The notes beneath the pieces are model-generated. The model made no database searches, was not told the origin of the DNA, and saw only the letters and a list, made by a program, of their open reading frames with translations. Of a DNA stretch of 64,000 nt, positions 8,280 to 16,462 are shown in pieces (position 1 is the stretch's first letter; each line of letters begins with the position of its first letter). Origin of the DNA: Streptomyces cyaneofuscatus (GTDB lineage: Bacteria; Actinomycetota; Actinomycetes; Streptomycetales; Streptomycetaceae); contig NZ_JOEM01000002.1 in assembly GCF_000718135.1 (NCBI RefSeq), positions 289,816-353,815 of the forward strand, written 5' to 3'. The translations under genes were made by a program, and so were the position numbers.

Positions 8280-9065
8280 ATGCGCATCGCGACCTACAAC
8301 GTCAATTCGATCACCGCCCGGCTGCCGAGGCTCCTGGCCTGGCTGGAGAGCAGCGGCACCGATGTGCTGTGCATCCAGGAGACCAAGTGCACGGCCGAGC
8401 AGTTCCCCGCCGAAGCCCTGCGCGAGGCGGGCTACGAGTCCGCGGTCAACGCCACCGGCCGGTGGAACGGGGTCGCGCTGCTCTCCCGGGTCGGCCTCAC
8501 CGACGTCGTCTCCGGGCTGCCGGGCGGCCCGGAGTACGAGGGGGTGCAGGAGCCCCGCGCGATCTCCGCGACCTGCGGCCCGCTGCGCCTGTGGTCGGTC
8601 TACGTCCCCAACGGCCGCGAGGTCGAGCACGACCACTACACGTACAAGCTGGCCTGGCTGGAGGCCCTGCGGAAGGCCGTCGCGGCCGACGCGGCGGGGA
8701 CCCGGCCGTTCGCGGTCCTGGGCGACTTCAACGTGGCCCCGACCGACGAGGACGTCTGGGACCCGGCGCTCTTCGCGGGCGCCACGCATGTGACGCCCGC
8801 CGAGCGCGCGGCCCTCGCGGCCCTGGAGGGGGAGGGGCTGGGCGAGGTGCTGCCCCGCCCCCTCAAGTACGACCGGGCGTACACCTTCTGGGACTACCGG
8901 GAGCTGCGCTTCCCCAAGAACAAGGGCATGCGGATCGACCTGACCTTCGGCAACCCCGCGTTCACCGCCGCCGTCAAGGACAGCTATGTGGACCGCGAGG
9001 AGCGCAAGGGCAAGGGCGCGTCCGACCACGCGCCGGTGGTGGTGGACCTCGACCTCGACCTCTGA
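8280..9065 (+). CDS. xthA: exodeoxyribonuclease III family DNA repair nuclease
   Basis: The protein has 261 residues. It begins MRIATYNVNSITARL, with the Mg-binding Glu at E34 in CIQETK, followed by GVALLSR, VYVPNG, GDFNVAPTDEDVW, MRIDLTFGNP and the terminal SDHAPVVVDL catalytic Asp-His. This is the complete set of EEP-family motifs for an AP endonuclease/3'-5' exonuclease acting in base-excision repair. The start is the ATG with a leaderless -10 box 7 bases upstream; an upstream in-frame ATG lacks support. Confidence 0.96.
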   Translation: MRIATYNVNSITARLPRLLAWLESSGTDVLCIQETKCTAEQFPAEALREAGYESAVNATGRWNGVALLSRVGLTDVVSGLPGGPEYEGVQEPRAISATCGPLRLWSVYVPNGREVEHDHYTYKLAWLEALRKAVAADAAGTRPFAVLGDFNVAPTDEDVWDPALFAGATHVTPAERAALAALEGEGLGEVLPRPLKYDRAYTFWDYRELRFPKNKGMRIDLTFGNPAFTAAVKDSYVDREERKGKGASDHAPVVVDLDLDL

Positions 9066-9104
9066 GCGGGTGCGAGCCGAGGCGGGCGAGAGGCAGGGGA
9101 CCAC

Positions 9105-9154
9105 GTGACAACCCAAGGTTGACACTCCCAGGAGTGTCAACCTACGGTTGTCAC
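9105..9154. promoter_or_regulatory. 50-bp near-perfect palindrome containing the promoter of the ClpC2-like gene
   Basis: Outer arms GTGACAACC (9105-9113) and GGTTGTCAC (9146-9154) enclose inner arms AGGTTGACACTCC (9116-9128) and GGAGTGTCAACCT (9131-9143). Unpaired positions are only two 2-base steps and the two central bases. GGTTG(A/T)CA therefore occurs four times in alternating orientation. Inside it, TTGACA (9119-9124), an 18-base spacer and TACGGT (9143-9148) form a promoter ending 6 bases before the ATG at 9155. The transcript is predicted leaderless, and any protein on the palindrome would block RNA polymerase. Confidence 0.85.
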
Positions 9155-9898
9155 ATGACGCAGCCTCTCCCTGTCACCCCTTCCGTGCGCCTCGACGATC
9201 TGATCGAGGCCATCAAGAAGACCAACGCCGACGCGCTGGAGCAGCTCTCCGGCGCCGTCCTCGCCGCCGACCACCTCGGTGACGTGGCCGACCACCTCAT
9301 CGGTCACTTCGTGGACCAGGCCCGCCGCTCCGGCGCCTCCTGGACCGACATCGGCCGGAGCATGGGGGTCACCCGCCAGGCCGCCCAGAAGCGCTTCGTG
9401 CCGAAGAAGGGCGAGAGCTCCTCCGACCTGGACCCGAACGAGGGCTTCAACCGCTTCACCCCGCGCGCCCGCAACGTGGTGGTCGCCTCCCACAACGAGG
9501 CCCAGGCCGCCCGGCACGCCGAGATCGTCCCCGCCCACCTGATCCTCGGCCTGCTCGCCGAGCCCGAGGCCGTCGCCGTCCGCGTCCTCGCCGGGAAGGG
9601 CGTGGAGCCGGACACGCTGCGGGCGGCGGCGGCCGCGGCGCTGCCCGCCCCGGTGGACGAGGCGCCCGAGCTGATCCCGTACGACGCGGACGCCAAGAAG
9701 GTCCTGGAGCTGACCTTCCGCGAGGCCCTGCGCCTGGGCCACAACTACGTCGGCACCGAGCACATCCTGCTGGCCCTGCTGGAGTTCGAGGACGGCTCCG
9801 GCGTGCTGACCGGCCTCGGTCTGGACAAGGAGGCCGTGTCCGCCGCGGTGGAGCGGGCGGTGGGCGAGGCGGCAGGGGCGCTCGGGCAGCAGCCCTGA
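9155..9898 (+). CDS. clpC2: ClpC2-like protein: N-terminal HTH plus Clp N-domain, no AAA+ module
   Basis: The protein has 247 residues. Residues 10-85 (VRLDDLIEAIKKTNADALEQL, HLIGHFVDQARRSGASWTDIG, GVTRQAAQKRF) contain a helix-turn-helix at about 60-81. Residues about 100-240 hold two Clp_N repeats (FTPRARNVVVASHNEAQAARH, ELTFREALRLGHNYVGTEHILLALL). There is no Walker motif, so it is not an ATPase. The order and length match mycobacterial ClpC2 (Rv2667), reported to bind ClpC1-targeting cyclic peptides and to repress its own promoter. The 50-bp palindrome touching the start codon fits autorepression. Expected role (inference): sensor or decoy protecting ClpC. Confidence 0.88.
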   Translation: MTQPLPVTPSVRLDDLIEAIKKTNADALEQLSGAVLAADHLGDVADHLIGHFVDQARRSGASWTDIGRSMGVTRQAAQKRFVPKKGESSSDLDPNEGFNRFTPRARNVVVASHNEAQAARHAEIVPAHLILGLLAEPEAVAVRVLAGKGVEPDTLRAAAAAALPAPVDEAPELIPYDADAKKVLELTFREALRLGHNYVGTEHILLALLEFEDGSGVLTGLGLDKEAVSAAVERAVGEAAGALGQQP

Positions 9899-9936
9899 GG
9901 CTCCCGAGCGGCCCCCGCACCACGTGGACGGCGGCC

Positions 9937-10716
9937 TCAGTGCACCGAGAACCCGCCGTCCACGAACAACGACTGCCCGGTGACGTACGCCGATGAGCGC
10001 CCCGCCAGGAACACCGCCGCCCCGGCGAAGTCCTCCGCGAGCCCGTTGCGGCCGACCATCGTCCGGGCGGCCAGCGACGCCACCTTTTCCGGGTCCGACT
10101 GGAGGCGCGCGTTCAGCGGGGTCAGCACGAACCCCGGGACCAGGGTGTTCACGGTGACGCCGTACGGAGACCACGCCTCGGCCTGCGACCGGGCCAGCGA
10201 CTCCAGCCCGCCCTTGGACACCCCGTACGCACCGCTGCTCACAAAGGCGCGGTGGGCCTGCTGCGAGCTGACATGAATGATCCGCCCGTAACCCCGCTCG
10301 GCCATCCCGGGCCCGAACCGCTGCCCCAGCAGGAACGGCGCCTTGAGGTTCACGGCCATGGTGGTGTCCCAGACGTCCTCACCCAGCTCGTCCATGGGCG
10401 GCCGCAGGTTGATCCCGGCGCAGTTGACGAGGATGTCCGGCTCCCCGAAAGCGGCCACCACCCCGTCGGCGGCGGCCCGCACACCCTCACCGGTCCCCAG
10501 ATCGGCGCTCACCCAGGCGGCCCGGCACTCGGCGGCCGCCAACTCGTCGACGGTCGCCTTCAGTTCACTCTCCCGGCGGGCCACCACGACCACACGCGCC
10601 CCGGCCCGGGCGAGCGCCCCGGTGATGGCCCGCCCGATCCCGGAGCTGCCGCCGGTCACGACGGCGACCCGGTCGGCCAGCGAGAACAGGTCGGAAACAT
10701 AGCTCTGAGCACTCAT
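9937..10716 (-). CDS. SDR-family NAD(P)-dependent oxidoreductase
   Basis: The protein has 259 residues of classical SDR architecture. The cofactor motif TGGSSGIG is at 21-28, NCAGIN at 99-104 and the catalytic Ser at 151/152, with Y165 and K169 in YGVSK. The C-terminus PEKVASLAARTMVGRNG...YVTGQSLFVDGG is typical of gluconate 5-dehydrogenase/3-oxoacyl-reductase-like SDRs. The substrate cannot be read from the sequence. The mRNA is predicted leaderless (TAGGGT at 10723-10728, 6 bases before the ATG). It is a monocistronic unit between convergent and divergent neighbours. Confidence 0.92.
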   Translation of the reverse strand: MSAQSYVSDLFSLADRVAVVTGGSSGIGRAITGALARAGARVVVVARRESELKATVDELAAAECRAAWVSADLGTGEGVRAAADGVVAAFGEPDILVNCAGINLRPPMDELGEDVWDTTMAVNLKAPFLLGQRFGPGMAERGYGRIIHVSSQQAHRAFVSSGAYGVSKGGLESLARSQAEAWSPYGVTVNTLVPGFVLTPLNARLQSDPEKVASLAARTMVGRNGLAEDFAGAAVFLAGRSSAYVTGQSLFVDGGFSVH

Positions 10717-10722
10717 GTTCGT

Positions 10723-10728
10723 ACCCTA
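10723..10728 (-). promoter_or_regulatory. -10 box (TAGGGT) for the leaderless SDR gene
   Basis: On the minus strand TAGGGT is followed by 6 bases and then the ATG at 10714-10716, with no Shine-Dalgarno sequence. This is the leaderless promoter geometry seen repeatedly in this window. Confidence 0.55.
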
Positions 10729-10867
10729 GGACATCGGTTTCCGCCCGCTCGGTGCCACCTGCGGTCCGGGGTGGGCGGAGGCTGTCCGGGGTGGTCGCCG
10801 GCCCGGCCCCCGGCGGGGTCCGCGCGCCCTGTGGTGCGGAACCTGGCAAGGGTGGGACCCTAGTGGT

Positions 10868-11308
10868 ATGAACATCCCTTTCTTGGACAACTGGCGTAAG
10901 CGTCAGGGCAGTACGCAGGGGCACGCGCTCGCGGCCGCCGTCGAAGCTGATCCCGACGGTGTGGCCGAGCTGCTCGCCGAATGCGAACTGCTGCGTGCCC
11001 GGGCGGGGCAGCAAGGACTCGAACTCGACGACAGCCCGGCCTCGTTGTCCGCGCTCGACCAGCTGCCGCCGCGCTGGCGCGACGACCCCGAGGAGCTGCC
11101 CTGGCTGGGCAACGACGCCGGGCTCTACCTGGGCACCGTCATCGTGCGCACCGTCCCGGGGGCGGCGTGGGACATCTGGCCGAGCGGGCAGCCCGTGGTG
11201 CGGCTGGAGTCCGGGCGGGAGATCGACGTCGTCGCCGCCGGGCTGGACTGGGCCATGACCGGTAGCCCCGAGCTCTCGCAGGTGTACGCGGAGTCGGCCG
11301 AGAACTGA
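10868..11308 (+). CDS. small conserved Streptomyces protein of unknown function (possibly DUF6278)
   Basis: The protein has 146 residues, begins MNIPFLDNWRKRQGST, and is soluble and acidic. A helical N-terminal half (HALAAAVEADPDGVAELLAE) precedes a C-terminal beta-rich half containing WLGNDAGLYLGTVIVRTVPGAAWDIW and VVRLESGREIDVV. The pattern resembles a family I recall as DUF6278, not confirmed. No catalytic motif is visible. AGGGTGGGA lies about 10 bases before the ATG. It precedes the glutamate-uptake operon, separated by about 150 bp that holds that operon's promoter. Confidence 0.72.
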   Translation: MNIPFLDNWRKRQGSTQGHALAAAVEADPDGVAELLAECELLRARAGQQGLELDDSPASLSALDQLPPRWRDDPEELPWLGNDAGLYLGTVIVRTVPGAAWDIWPSGQPVVRLESGREIDVVAAGLDWAMTGSPELSQVYAESAEN

Positions 11309-11413
11309 TCGCTACGGCCGGGAGCTCATCACCGGGAGCTCATCACCAAGAGAGATAAACAGCCTTATGTGCCATTTGAGCGTGTCGGGTGCGAAGTCCC
11401 TTTCCGGGCTGCA

Positions 11414-11419
11414 TAGTTT
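11414..11419 (+). promoter_or_regulatory. candidate -10 box (TAGTTT) of the gluABCD operon
   Basis: TAGTTT lies in the AT-richer stretch upstream of gluA, 40 bases before the ATG at 11460. The -35 region about 18 bases upstream is poorly conserved, so an activator or an alternative sigma factor is possible. This is a weak assignment. Confidence 0.35.
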
Positions 11420-11459
11420 GCGCTGACCTCGACACAGCGACAAGTGGGTAGGGCAGCGC

Positions 11460-12203
11460 ATGGCCGTCGATCCGTTGATCGAACTGAGGGACGTCAACAA
11501 ACACTTCGGAGAGTTGCACGTACTTCAGGACATCAATCTCACCGTCGGCCGCGGGGAGGTGGTGGTGGTCATCGGCCCCTCCGGCTCCGGGAAATCGACC
11601 CTGTGCCGGGCGGTCAACCGGCTGGAGACGATCGAGTCCGGTTCCATCCTGATCGACGGCAAGCCCCTCCCCGCGGAGGGCAAGGGCCTGGCCCAGCTCC
11701 GCGCCGAAGTCGGCATGGTCTTCCAGTCGTTCAACCTCTTCGCCCACAAGACCGTGCTGGCCAATGTGTCCCTGGCCCAGCTCAAGGTCCGCAAGCGCAA
11801 GAAGGAGGAGGCCGACCGGCGCTCCCGGGAACTGCTGGAGCGGGTCGGCCTCGCCTCCCAGGCCGACAAGTTCCCCGTCCAGCTCTCCGGCGGCCAGCAG
11901 CAGCGCGTGGCGATCGCCCGCGCTCTCGCCATGGACCCCAAGGCACTGCTCTTCGACGAGCCCACCTCGGCGCTCGACCCGGAGATGATCAACGAGGTGC
12001 TGGAGGTCATGCAGCAGCTTGCGCAGGAGGGCATGACCATGGTCGTGGTCACCCACGAGATGGGCTTCGCCCGGTCCGCCGCCAACCGCGTCGTCTTCAT
12101 GGCCGACGGCCGCGTGGTCGAGGACCGTACCCCGGAGGACTTCTTCACCGCCCCGGAGAGCGACCGTGCCAAGGACTTCCTGTCCAAGATCCTCAAGCAC
12201 TGA
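11460..12203 (+). CDS. gluA: glutamate ABC transporter ATP-binding protein
   Basis: The protein has 247 residues. Walker A is GPSGSGKST at 39-47, the Q-loop is FQSFNLF, the signature is [19 protein letters not shown], Walker B is ALLFDEP and the switch is VTHEM. This is the polar-amino-acid uptake (PAAT/His-Glu) ATPase type. It energises glutamate import with the GluB lipoprotein and the GluC/GluD permeases encoded immediately downstream in the order known for actinobacterial gluABCD. It is first in a four-gene operon with short spacings. Confidence 0.95.
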   Translation: MAVDPLIELRDVNKHFGELHVLQDINLTVGRGEVVVVIGPSGSGKSTLCRAVNRLETIESGSILIDGKPLPAEGKGLAQLRAEVGMVFQSFNLFAHKTVLANVSLAQLKVRKRKKEEADRRSRELLERVGLASQADKFPVQLSGGQQQRVAIARALAMDPKALLFDEPTSALDPEMINEVLEVMQQLAQEGMTMVVVTHEMGFARSAANRVVFMADGRVVEDRTPEDFFTAPESDRAKDFLSKILKH

Positions 12204-12216
12204 CAGGGGGCCCTTC

Positions 12217-13158
12217 GTGTCGCGTACCCACACCTTGCCCACCAGCAGTGCCCGCCGCCGCGGCGCCGCCCTCGCCCTCTGCCTCCTGCTCACCGTGCTC
12301 GCCGCGGCCTGCGGCAAGGAGGGCAGCCCGCCGGTCAAGGGACCGGCGCCCGAGGCGCTGCCCGTCTACCCAGTGGACCAGGGCTTCGAACTGCCCGCGT
12401 CGCCCACCTGGCGGAAGGCGGAGCGGCGCGGCTACCTGATCGTCGGCGCCAAGGAGGACCAGCCCTATCTGGGCGAGAAGGACCCCGCCAGCGGCGTCTA
12501 CTCCGGCTTCGACATCGAGATCGCCCGGATGATGGCGGCCTCCCTCGGCTTCGAACCGAAGACCATCCGTTTCCGGACGATCGCCTCCGCGAACCGCGAG
12601 ACCGCCCTCCAGAACGGCCAGATCGACTACTACGTCGGCACCTACACCATCAACGACATGCGCAAGAAGCTCGTCGGCTTCGCCGGCCCCTACTACATGG
12701 CGGGCCAGGGACTCCTGGTGCGTACCGACGAGAACGACATCAAGGGCCCCCAGGACCTCGACGGCAGGACGGTCTGCTCGGCGGCCGGCTCCACGCCCTA
12801 CCAGCGCATCGCCGAGGACTTCCCCAAGGCGGTGCTCGTCGCCTACGACACGTACTCGATCTGCGTCGACAACCTGCTGACCTTCCAGGTCGACGCCGTC
12901 ACCACCGACGACGCGATCCTGCTGGGCTTCGCGGCCAAGGCGCCCGACGAGATGAAGGTCGTCGGCAAGCCGTTCTCCGAGGAGCCGTACGGCATCGGCG
13001 TACCGCGCAACGACAACGCGCTGCGGGGCGCCCTCAACGACGCGCTGGAGGCGAACGAGAAGAACGGCAACTGGAAGAAGGCGTTCGAGGCGACGCTGGG
13101 GCGCTCCGGCGTGCCCGCGCCGACCCCGCCGCCCATCGACCGCTACCCGGCGAACTGA
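12217..13158 (+). CDS. gluB: glutamate ABC transporter substrate-binding lipoprotein
   Basis: The protein has 313 residues from the GTG at 12217, preceded by ACAGGGGG. The signal peptide ends in a lipobox TVLAAAC with lipidated C32. The mature protein is a periplasmic-type type II binding protein ([65 protein letters not shown]). It captures glutamate outside the membrane for GluCD. The gene lies 13 bases after gluA and 16 before gluC. Confidence 0.94.
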   Translation: MSRTHTLPTSSARRRGAALALCLLLTVLAAACGKEGSPPVKGPAPEALPVYPVDQGFELPASPTWRKAERRGYLIVGAKEDQPYLGEKDPASGVYSGFDIEIARMMAASLGFEPKTIRFRTIASANRETALQNGQIDYYVGTYTINDMRKKLVGFAGPYYMAGQGLLVRTDENDIKGPQDLDGRTVCSAAGSTPYQRIAEDFPKAVLVAYDTYSICVDNLLTFQVDAVTTDDAILLGFAAKAPDEMKVVGKPFSEEPYGIGVPRNDNALRGALNDALEANEKNGNWKKAFEATLGRSGVPAPTPPPIDRYPAN

Positions 13159-13174
13159 GGGGACGGCGCCACCC

Positions 13175-13819
13175 ATGGACGTACTGACAGACAACTTCTC
13201 CCTCTACGGCGAGGGCTTCCTCGGCACCGTCGAGCTGACGGTCTACTCCTCGGCCCTCGCCCTCGCCCTCGGCTTCGTGATGGCCTCCTTCCGCGTCGCG
13301 CCCGTAGGCTCACTGCGGGTGCTGGGCACGGTCTGGGTGACCGTGCTGCGCAACACCCCGCTGACACTGCTGTTCTTCGCGGTCCTCCTCGGCCTGCCCC
13401 GCTTCGGCCTCGTACTGCCCTTCCAGCTCTTCGCCGTCCTGGCGCTCGGCTGCTACACCTCCGCGTTCATCTGCGAGGTGCTGCGCTCCGGCATCAACAC
13501 CGTGCCCACCGGCCAGGGCGAGGCCGCCCGCAGCCTCGGGATGACCTTCGGGCAGACCTTGAACCAGGTCGTCCTGCCGCAGGCCTTCCGCTCGGTGATC
13601 CCGCCGGTCGGCTCCACCCTGATCGCGCTGGCCAAGAACTCCGCGATCGCCGGCGCGTTCAGCGTCACCGAACTCCTCGGCACCTACCGGACGCTCAACG
13701 AGCTGGGCTACAGCATCATCTGGACGTTCATCTGGATCGCCGTCGGCTACCTGATCATCACCCTCACCATCAGTGCGCTCTTCAACGTGATGGAGAAGCG
13801 CTGGGGAGTCGCACGATGA
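13175..13819 (+). CDS. gluC: glutamate ABC transporter permease
   Basis: The protein has 214 residues with several transmembrane helices. The cytoplasmic EAA loop is EAARSLGMTFGQTLNQVVLPQAFRSVIPP, and TVLRNTPLTLLFF is typical of HisM/GlnP-type permeases. It pairs with GluD to form the membrane channel. Its stop overlaps the gluD start by 4 bases (ATGA), indicating coupled translation of the two permease subunits. Confidence 0.94.
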   Translation: MDVLTDNFSLYGEGFLGTVELTVYSSALALALGFVMASFRVAPVGSLRVLGTVWVTVLRNTPLTLLFFAVLLGLPRFGLVLPFQLFAVLALGCYTSAFICEVLRSGINTVPTGQGEAARSLGMTFGQTLNQVVLPQAFRSVIPPVGSTLIALAKNSAIAGAFSVTELLGTYRTLNELGYSIIWTFIWIAVGYLIITLTISALFNVMEKRWGVAR

Positions 13820-14682
13820 CCCATGTCCCCTCGGCCACTGCGCTCTACGACATCCCGGGGCCGCAGGCCCGTAAACGGCATCTCCTGTACGGGATCGCCT
13901 CGACGGCCGTGATCCTCGCCCTCGTCGGCTGGATCATCTATCTGCTCTTCGACACCGACCAGTTCACCGCCGAGAAGTGGCGCCCCTTCGAGTACAAGGG
14001 CATCCAGGAACTGCTCCTGCGGGGCCTCGGCAACACGCTCAAGGCGTTCGCGTACGCCGCCGTCCTCTCCCTCGCCCTCGGTGCGGTCCTCGCGGTCGGC
14101 CGGCTCTCCGTGCACCGCCCGGTGCGCTGGATCTCGACGCTGCTGGTCGAGTTCTTCCGGGCCATGCCGGTGCTGGTGATGATCTTCTTCATCTTCGTGG
14201 CGCTGAAGGTCCAGGCCCTGCCCGCCCTGGTCGCCGGGCTGACCCTCTACAACGGCTCGGTCCTCGCGGAGGTCTTCCGCACCGGGATCAACTCCGTGGA
14301 CCGGGGCCAGCGGGAGGCCGCGTACGCCCTCGGGATGCGCAAGACCCAGGTCACGACGTTCGTCCTGGCCCCCCAGGCCGTGCGCGCGATGCTGCCGACC
14401 ATCATCAGTCAGCTGGTGGTCGCCCTCAAGGACACCTCACTGGGTTACCTGATCACCTACGAGGAATTCCTCCACGCGGGAAAGCTGATCGCGTCGAATC
14501 TCGACTACGATCTTCCCTTCATCCCTGTCGTGATGGTGATCTCTCCGATCTACATCGGCATGTGCATGTTGCTCTCGTGGTTCGCCACCTGGGTGGCGCG
14601 AAGGCAGCGGCGCAATCCGAAGACGGAGGCGGTGGGGGTGGCCCCGGCCGAGCCGGGGAAGCTGCTGCCGGGAGGGCAGTAG
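13816..14682 (+). CDS. gluD: glutamate ABC transporter permease
   Basis: The protein has 288 residues and is longer than GluC because of an N-terminal cytoplasmic/TM extension (SATALYDIPGPQARKRHLLYG) and a C-terminal tail after VARRQRR. The EAA loop is EAAYALGMRKTQVTTFVLAPQAVRAMLP. It is the last gene of gluABCD. An 11-bp inverted repeat spans its stop codon and serves as a terminator candidate. Confidence 0.94.
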   Translation: MTHVPSATALYDIPGPQARKRHLLYGIASTAVILALVGWIIYLLFDTDQFTAEKWRPFEYKGIQELLLRGLGNTLKAFAYAAVLSLALGAVLAVGRLSVHRPVRWISTLLVEFFRAMPVLVMIFFIFVALKVQALPALVAGLTLYNGSVLAEVFRTGINSVDRGQREAAYALGMRKTQVTTFVLAPQAVRAMLPTIISQLVVALKDTSLGYLITYEEFLHAGKLIASNLDYDLPFIPVVMVISPIYIGMCMLLSWFATWVARRQRRNPKTEAVGVAPAEPGKLLPGGQ

Positions 14683-14707
14683 CGGAGCATGCCCCGCCCG
14701 GCAGCAG
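14662..14707. terminator. candidate terminator between gluD and the convergent hydrolase gene
   Basis: CTGCTGCCGGG (14662-14672) is perfectly complementary to CCCGGCAGCAG (14697-14707), with a 24-base loop containing the gluD stop. It is a GC-rich hairpin without a U-run, as is usual in Streptomyces. Confidence 0.45.
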
Positions 14708-14714
14708 TCGGTGA

Positions 14715-16313
14715 TCACTTCTCGCGCAGCGGGACCGAGAGATGACTCGGGTCCGAGGCGGGCGAGGAGAAGGTCAGCTGCGCGCCGGTCGGGTTGTGCT
14801 CGATGTACAGCGGATCGACGGTGTCGATCACCAGGGCGAGCCGGTGACCGGCCGGGACGTCGTAGGCCGTGGAGAACAGCTCCAGGTCGACGGGGAACGG
14901 CCGGCCCGGCGTCTGCGCGTGGAACGTGTACGGGGCGTTGCTGACCAGCTTGCCCACGCCGAGCGGGCCGACGTCGTAGAGGTACGCGACGAAGGTGCCG
15001 CTCGACTTCGTGCTGGTGACCGTGGTGTGCAGCTCCGCCGTGCCCCGGACGCGCTGCTCGGAGCCGTACCGCTCCGACTGCCACACGCTCGCGAAGGTGC
15101 GCGGCAGAAGGGGTACGGAGACGGTCGGCGGCAGCTTCAGGAACTGGTCCAGCGCGTTGGAGAGCAGCGTGATGCCCCCGTTGGCGCCCGAATCGACGTT
15201 CGCCCAGACCTTCTTCGTACCGTCGAGCTGTATACGGTTCTTCGCCGCGCCCACCGACTTCCAGTCCGCGTACCCCTCGTACCCCTTGTCGGTACGGGAC
15301 TTGAGCTGGACGGGCTGCTCGGTGTCGATGCCGTTGCGCTCGCCCTTGAGGTAGCGGTCGAACCAGCGGCGGGTGCTCGTCCAGGTGTCGTTGGGCAGCC
15401 CGAACAGGCCGGTCAGCTCGGCGGTCGCGTGGTCGCCGGGGCGGAACTCCAGCCGCTTGGGGCCGGTGAGCTTCTCGTAGAACGAGGCGTACTGGTTGGG
15501 CGGGAAGATCGTGTCGCCCCAGGCGTTGCCCATCATGATGGCGGCGCCGTTGGTGTTGATCTTGTCGAGGTGGGTCGCGGGGGAGCGCTTGGCGCCCCAG
15601 GCGATCATCTCCGGTTCCTTGGCCAGGTTGGAGCCGAGGAAGTCCTTGAGCGTCTGCGAGAGTTCGTCGCTGGGGCGGCCGGTGATCAGCCCGGCGCCGC
15701 CGAGCAGGGCCGCTGCCTGGAGGTGCTGGGTCCGGCCGCTGTAGATGGAGTCGATCAGGTCGGCCCAGCCGCTGAGCGCGGCCACTGCCTTGATCCGCGA
15801 GTCGTGCCCGGCGGCCAGCAGGCTGATGCCCGCCCCGTAACTGACCCCGCCCATGCCGATCCGATCCGGGTCGGCCGAGGTGTTGGCCAGCGCCCAGTCG
15901 ATGACGGCGGAGGCGTCCGCGATGTCCGGCGGACCGGCCACCTCGATCTTCCCGCCGGAGAGCCAGAAGCCGCGCGAGGTGTAACTCACCACCACATAAC
16001 CGGAGTCGGCGAGCTTCTGGGCCTGCGCCAGATACTCGATCTGAGGCATGGCCCAGCTGGTCGGGAAGACGATGAGGGGGTGCTTCGCCCCGGCCGGCGC
16101 TCCGGACGGTCTGAACACATTGCCCTTGAGCGTGATGCCCCCGGAGCCGGGGATGTCGTGGAACGTCAGGCCCGGCGCGGAGGCGGCGCTCGCGGGGGCG
16201 GTTGCGGGCGCGGCTCCCGCCGCCGGAGCCGCGCCGAGGGCGGCTCCGGTCAGCAGGACGGCGGCGGTGGTGATCGAAGCGGTGGTGCGCAGTGCCGGTT
16301 TCGGACGTACCAC
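14715..16313 (-). CDS. secreted CocE/S15-type alpha/beta hydrolase
   Basis: The protein has 532 residues from a GTG with GAGGAG 6 bases upstream. A Sec signal peptide covers about 1-35 (ALRTTASITTAAVLLTGAALGAAPAAGA). The alpha/beta-hydrolase core has nucleophile S158 in GGVSYGAG, a likely Asp in MMGNAWGDTIFPP and a likely His in RPGDHATAEL. The C-terminal jelly-roll part resembles X-Pro dipeptidyl-peptidase C domains (FSTAYDVPAGHRLALVIDTVDP). It belongs with the X-Pro dipeptidyl-peptidase/cocaine esterase superfamily. Secreted peptidase or esterase is likely; the substrate is unknown. Confidence 0.87.
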   Translation of the reverse strand: MVRPKPALRTTASITTAAVLLTGAALGAAPAAGAAPATAPASAASAPGLTFHDIPGSGGITLKGNVFRPSGAPAGAKHPLIVFPTSWAMPQIEYLAQAQKLADSGYVVVSYTSRGFWLSGGKIEVAGPPDIADASAVIDWALANTSADPDRIGMGGVSYGAGISLLAAGHDSRIKAVAALSGWADLIDSIYSGRTQHLQAAALLGGAGLITGRPSDELSQTLKDFLGSNLAKEPEMIAWGAKRSPATHLDKINTNGAAIMMGNAWGDTIFPPNQYASFYEKLTGPKRLEFRPGDHATAELTGLFGLPNDTWTSTRRWFDRYLKGERNGIDTEQPVQLKSRTDKGYEGYADWKSVGAAKNRIQLDGTKKVWANVDSGANGGITLLSNALDQFLKLPPTVSVPLLPRTFASVWQSERYGSEQRVRGTAELHTTVTSTKSSGTFVAYLYDVGPLGVGKLVSNAPYTFHAQTPGRPFPVDLELFSTAYDVPAGHRLALVIDTVDPLYIEHNPTGAQLTFSSPASDPSHLSVPLREK

Positions 16314-16462
16314 GGGTCACTCCTCACGCGTGTCAGTGCAAAGTGACCCGACGGTAACCCCGGTTGTTTACCGCTGGTAACTATCGGGTGTGTTGCGTGA
16401 AGGTAACGATTGTTGGACGTGGTGTCAGTAGGCCTTCCGTCGTACGGAGGTGAGCGGGCGGC

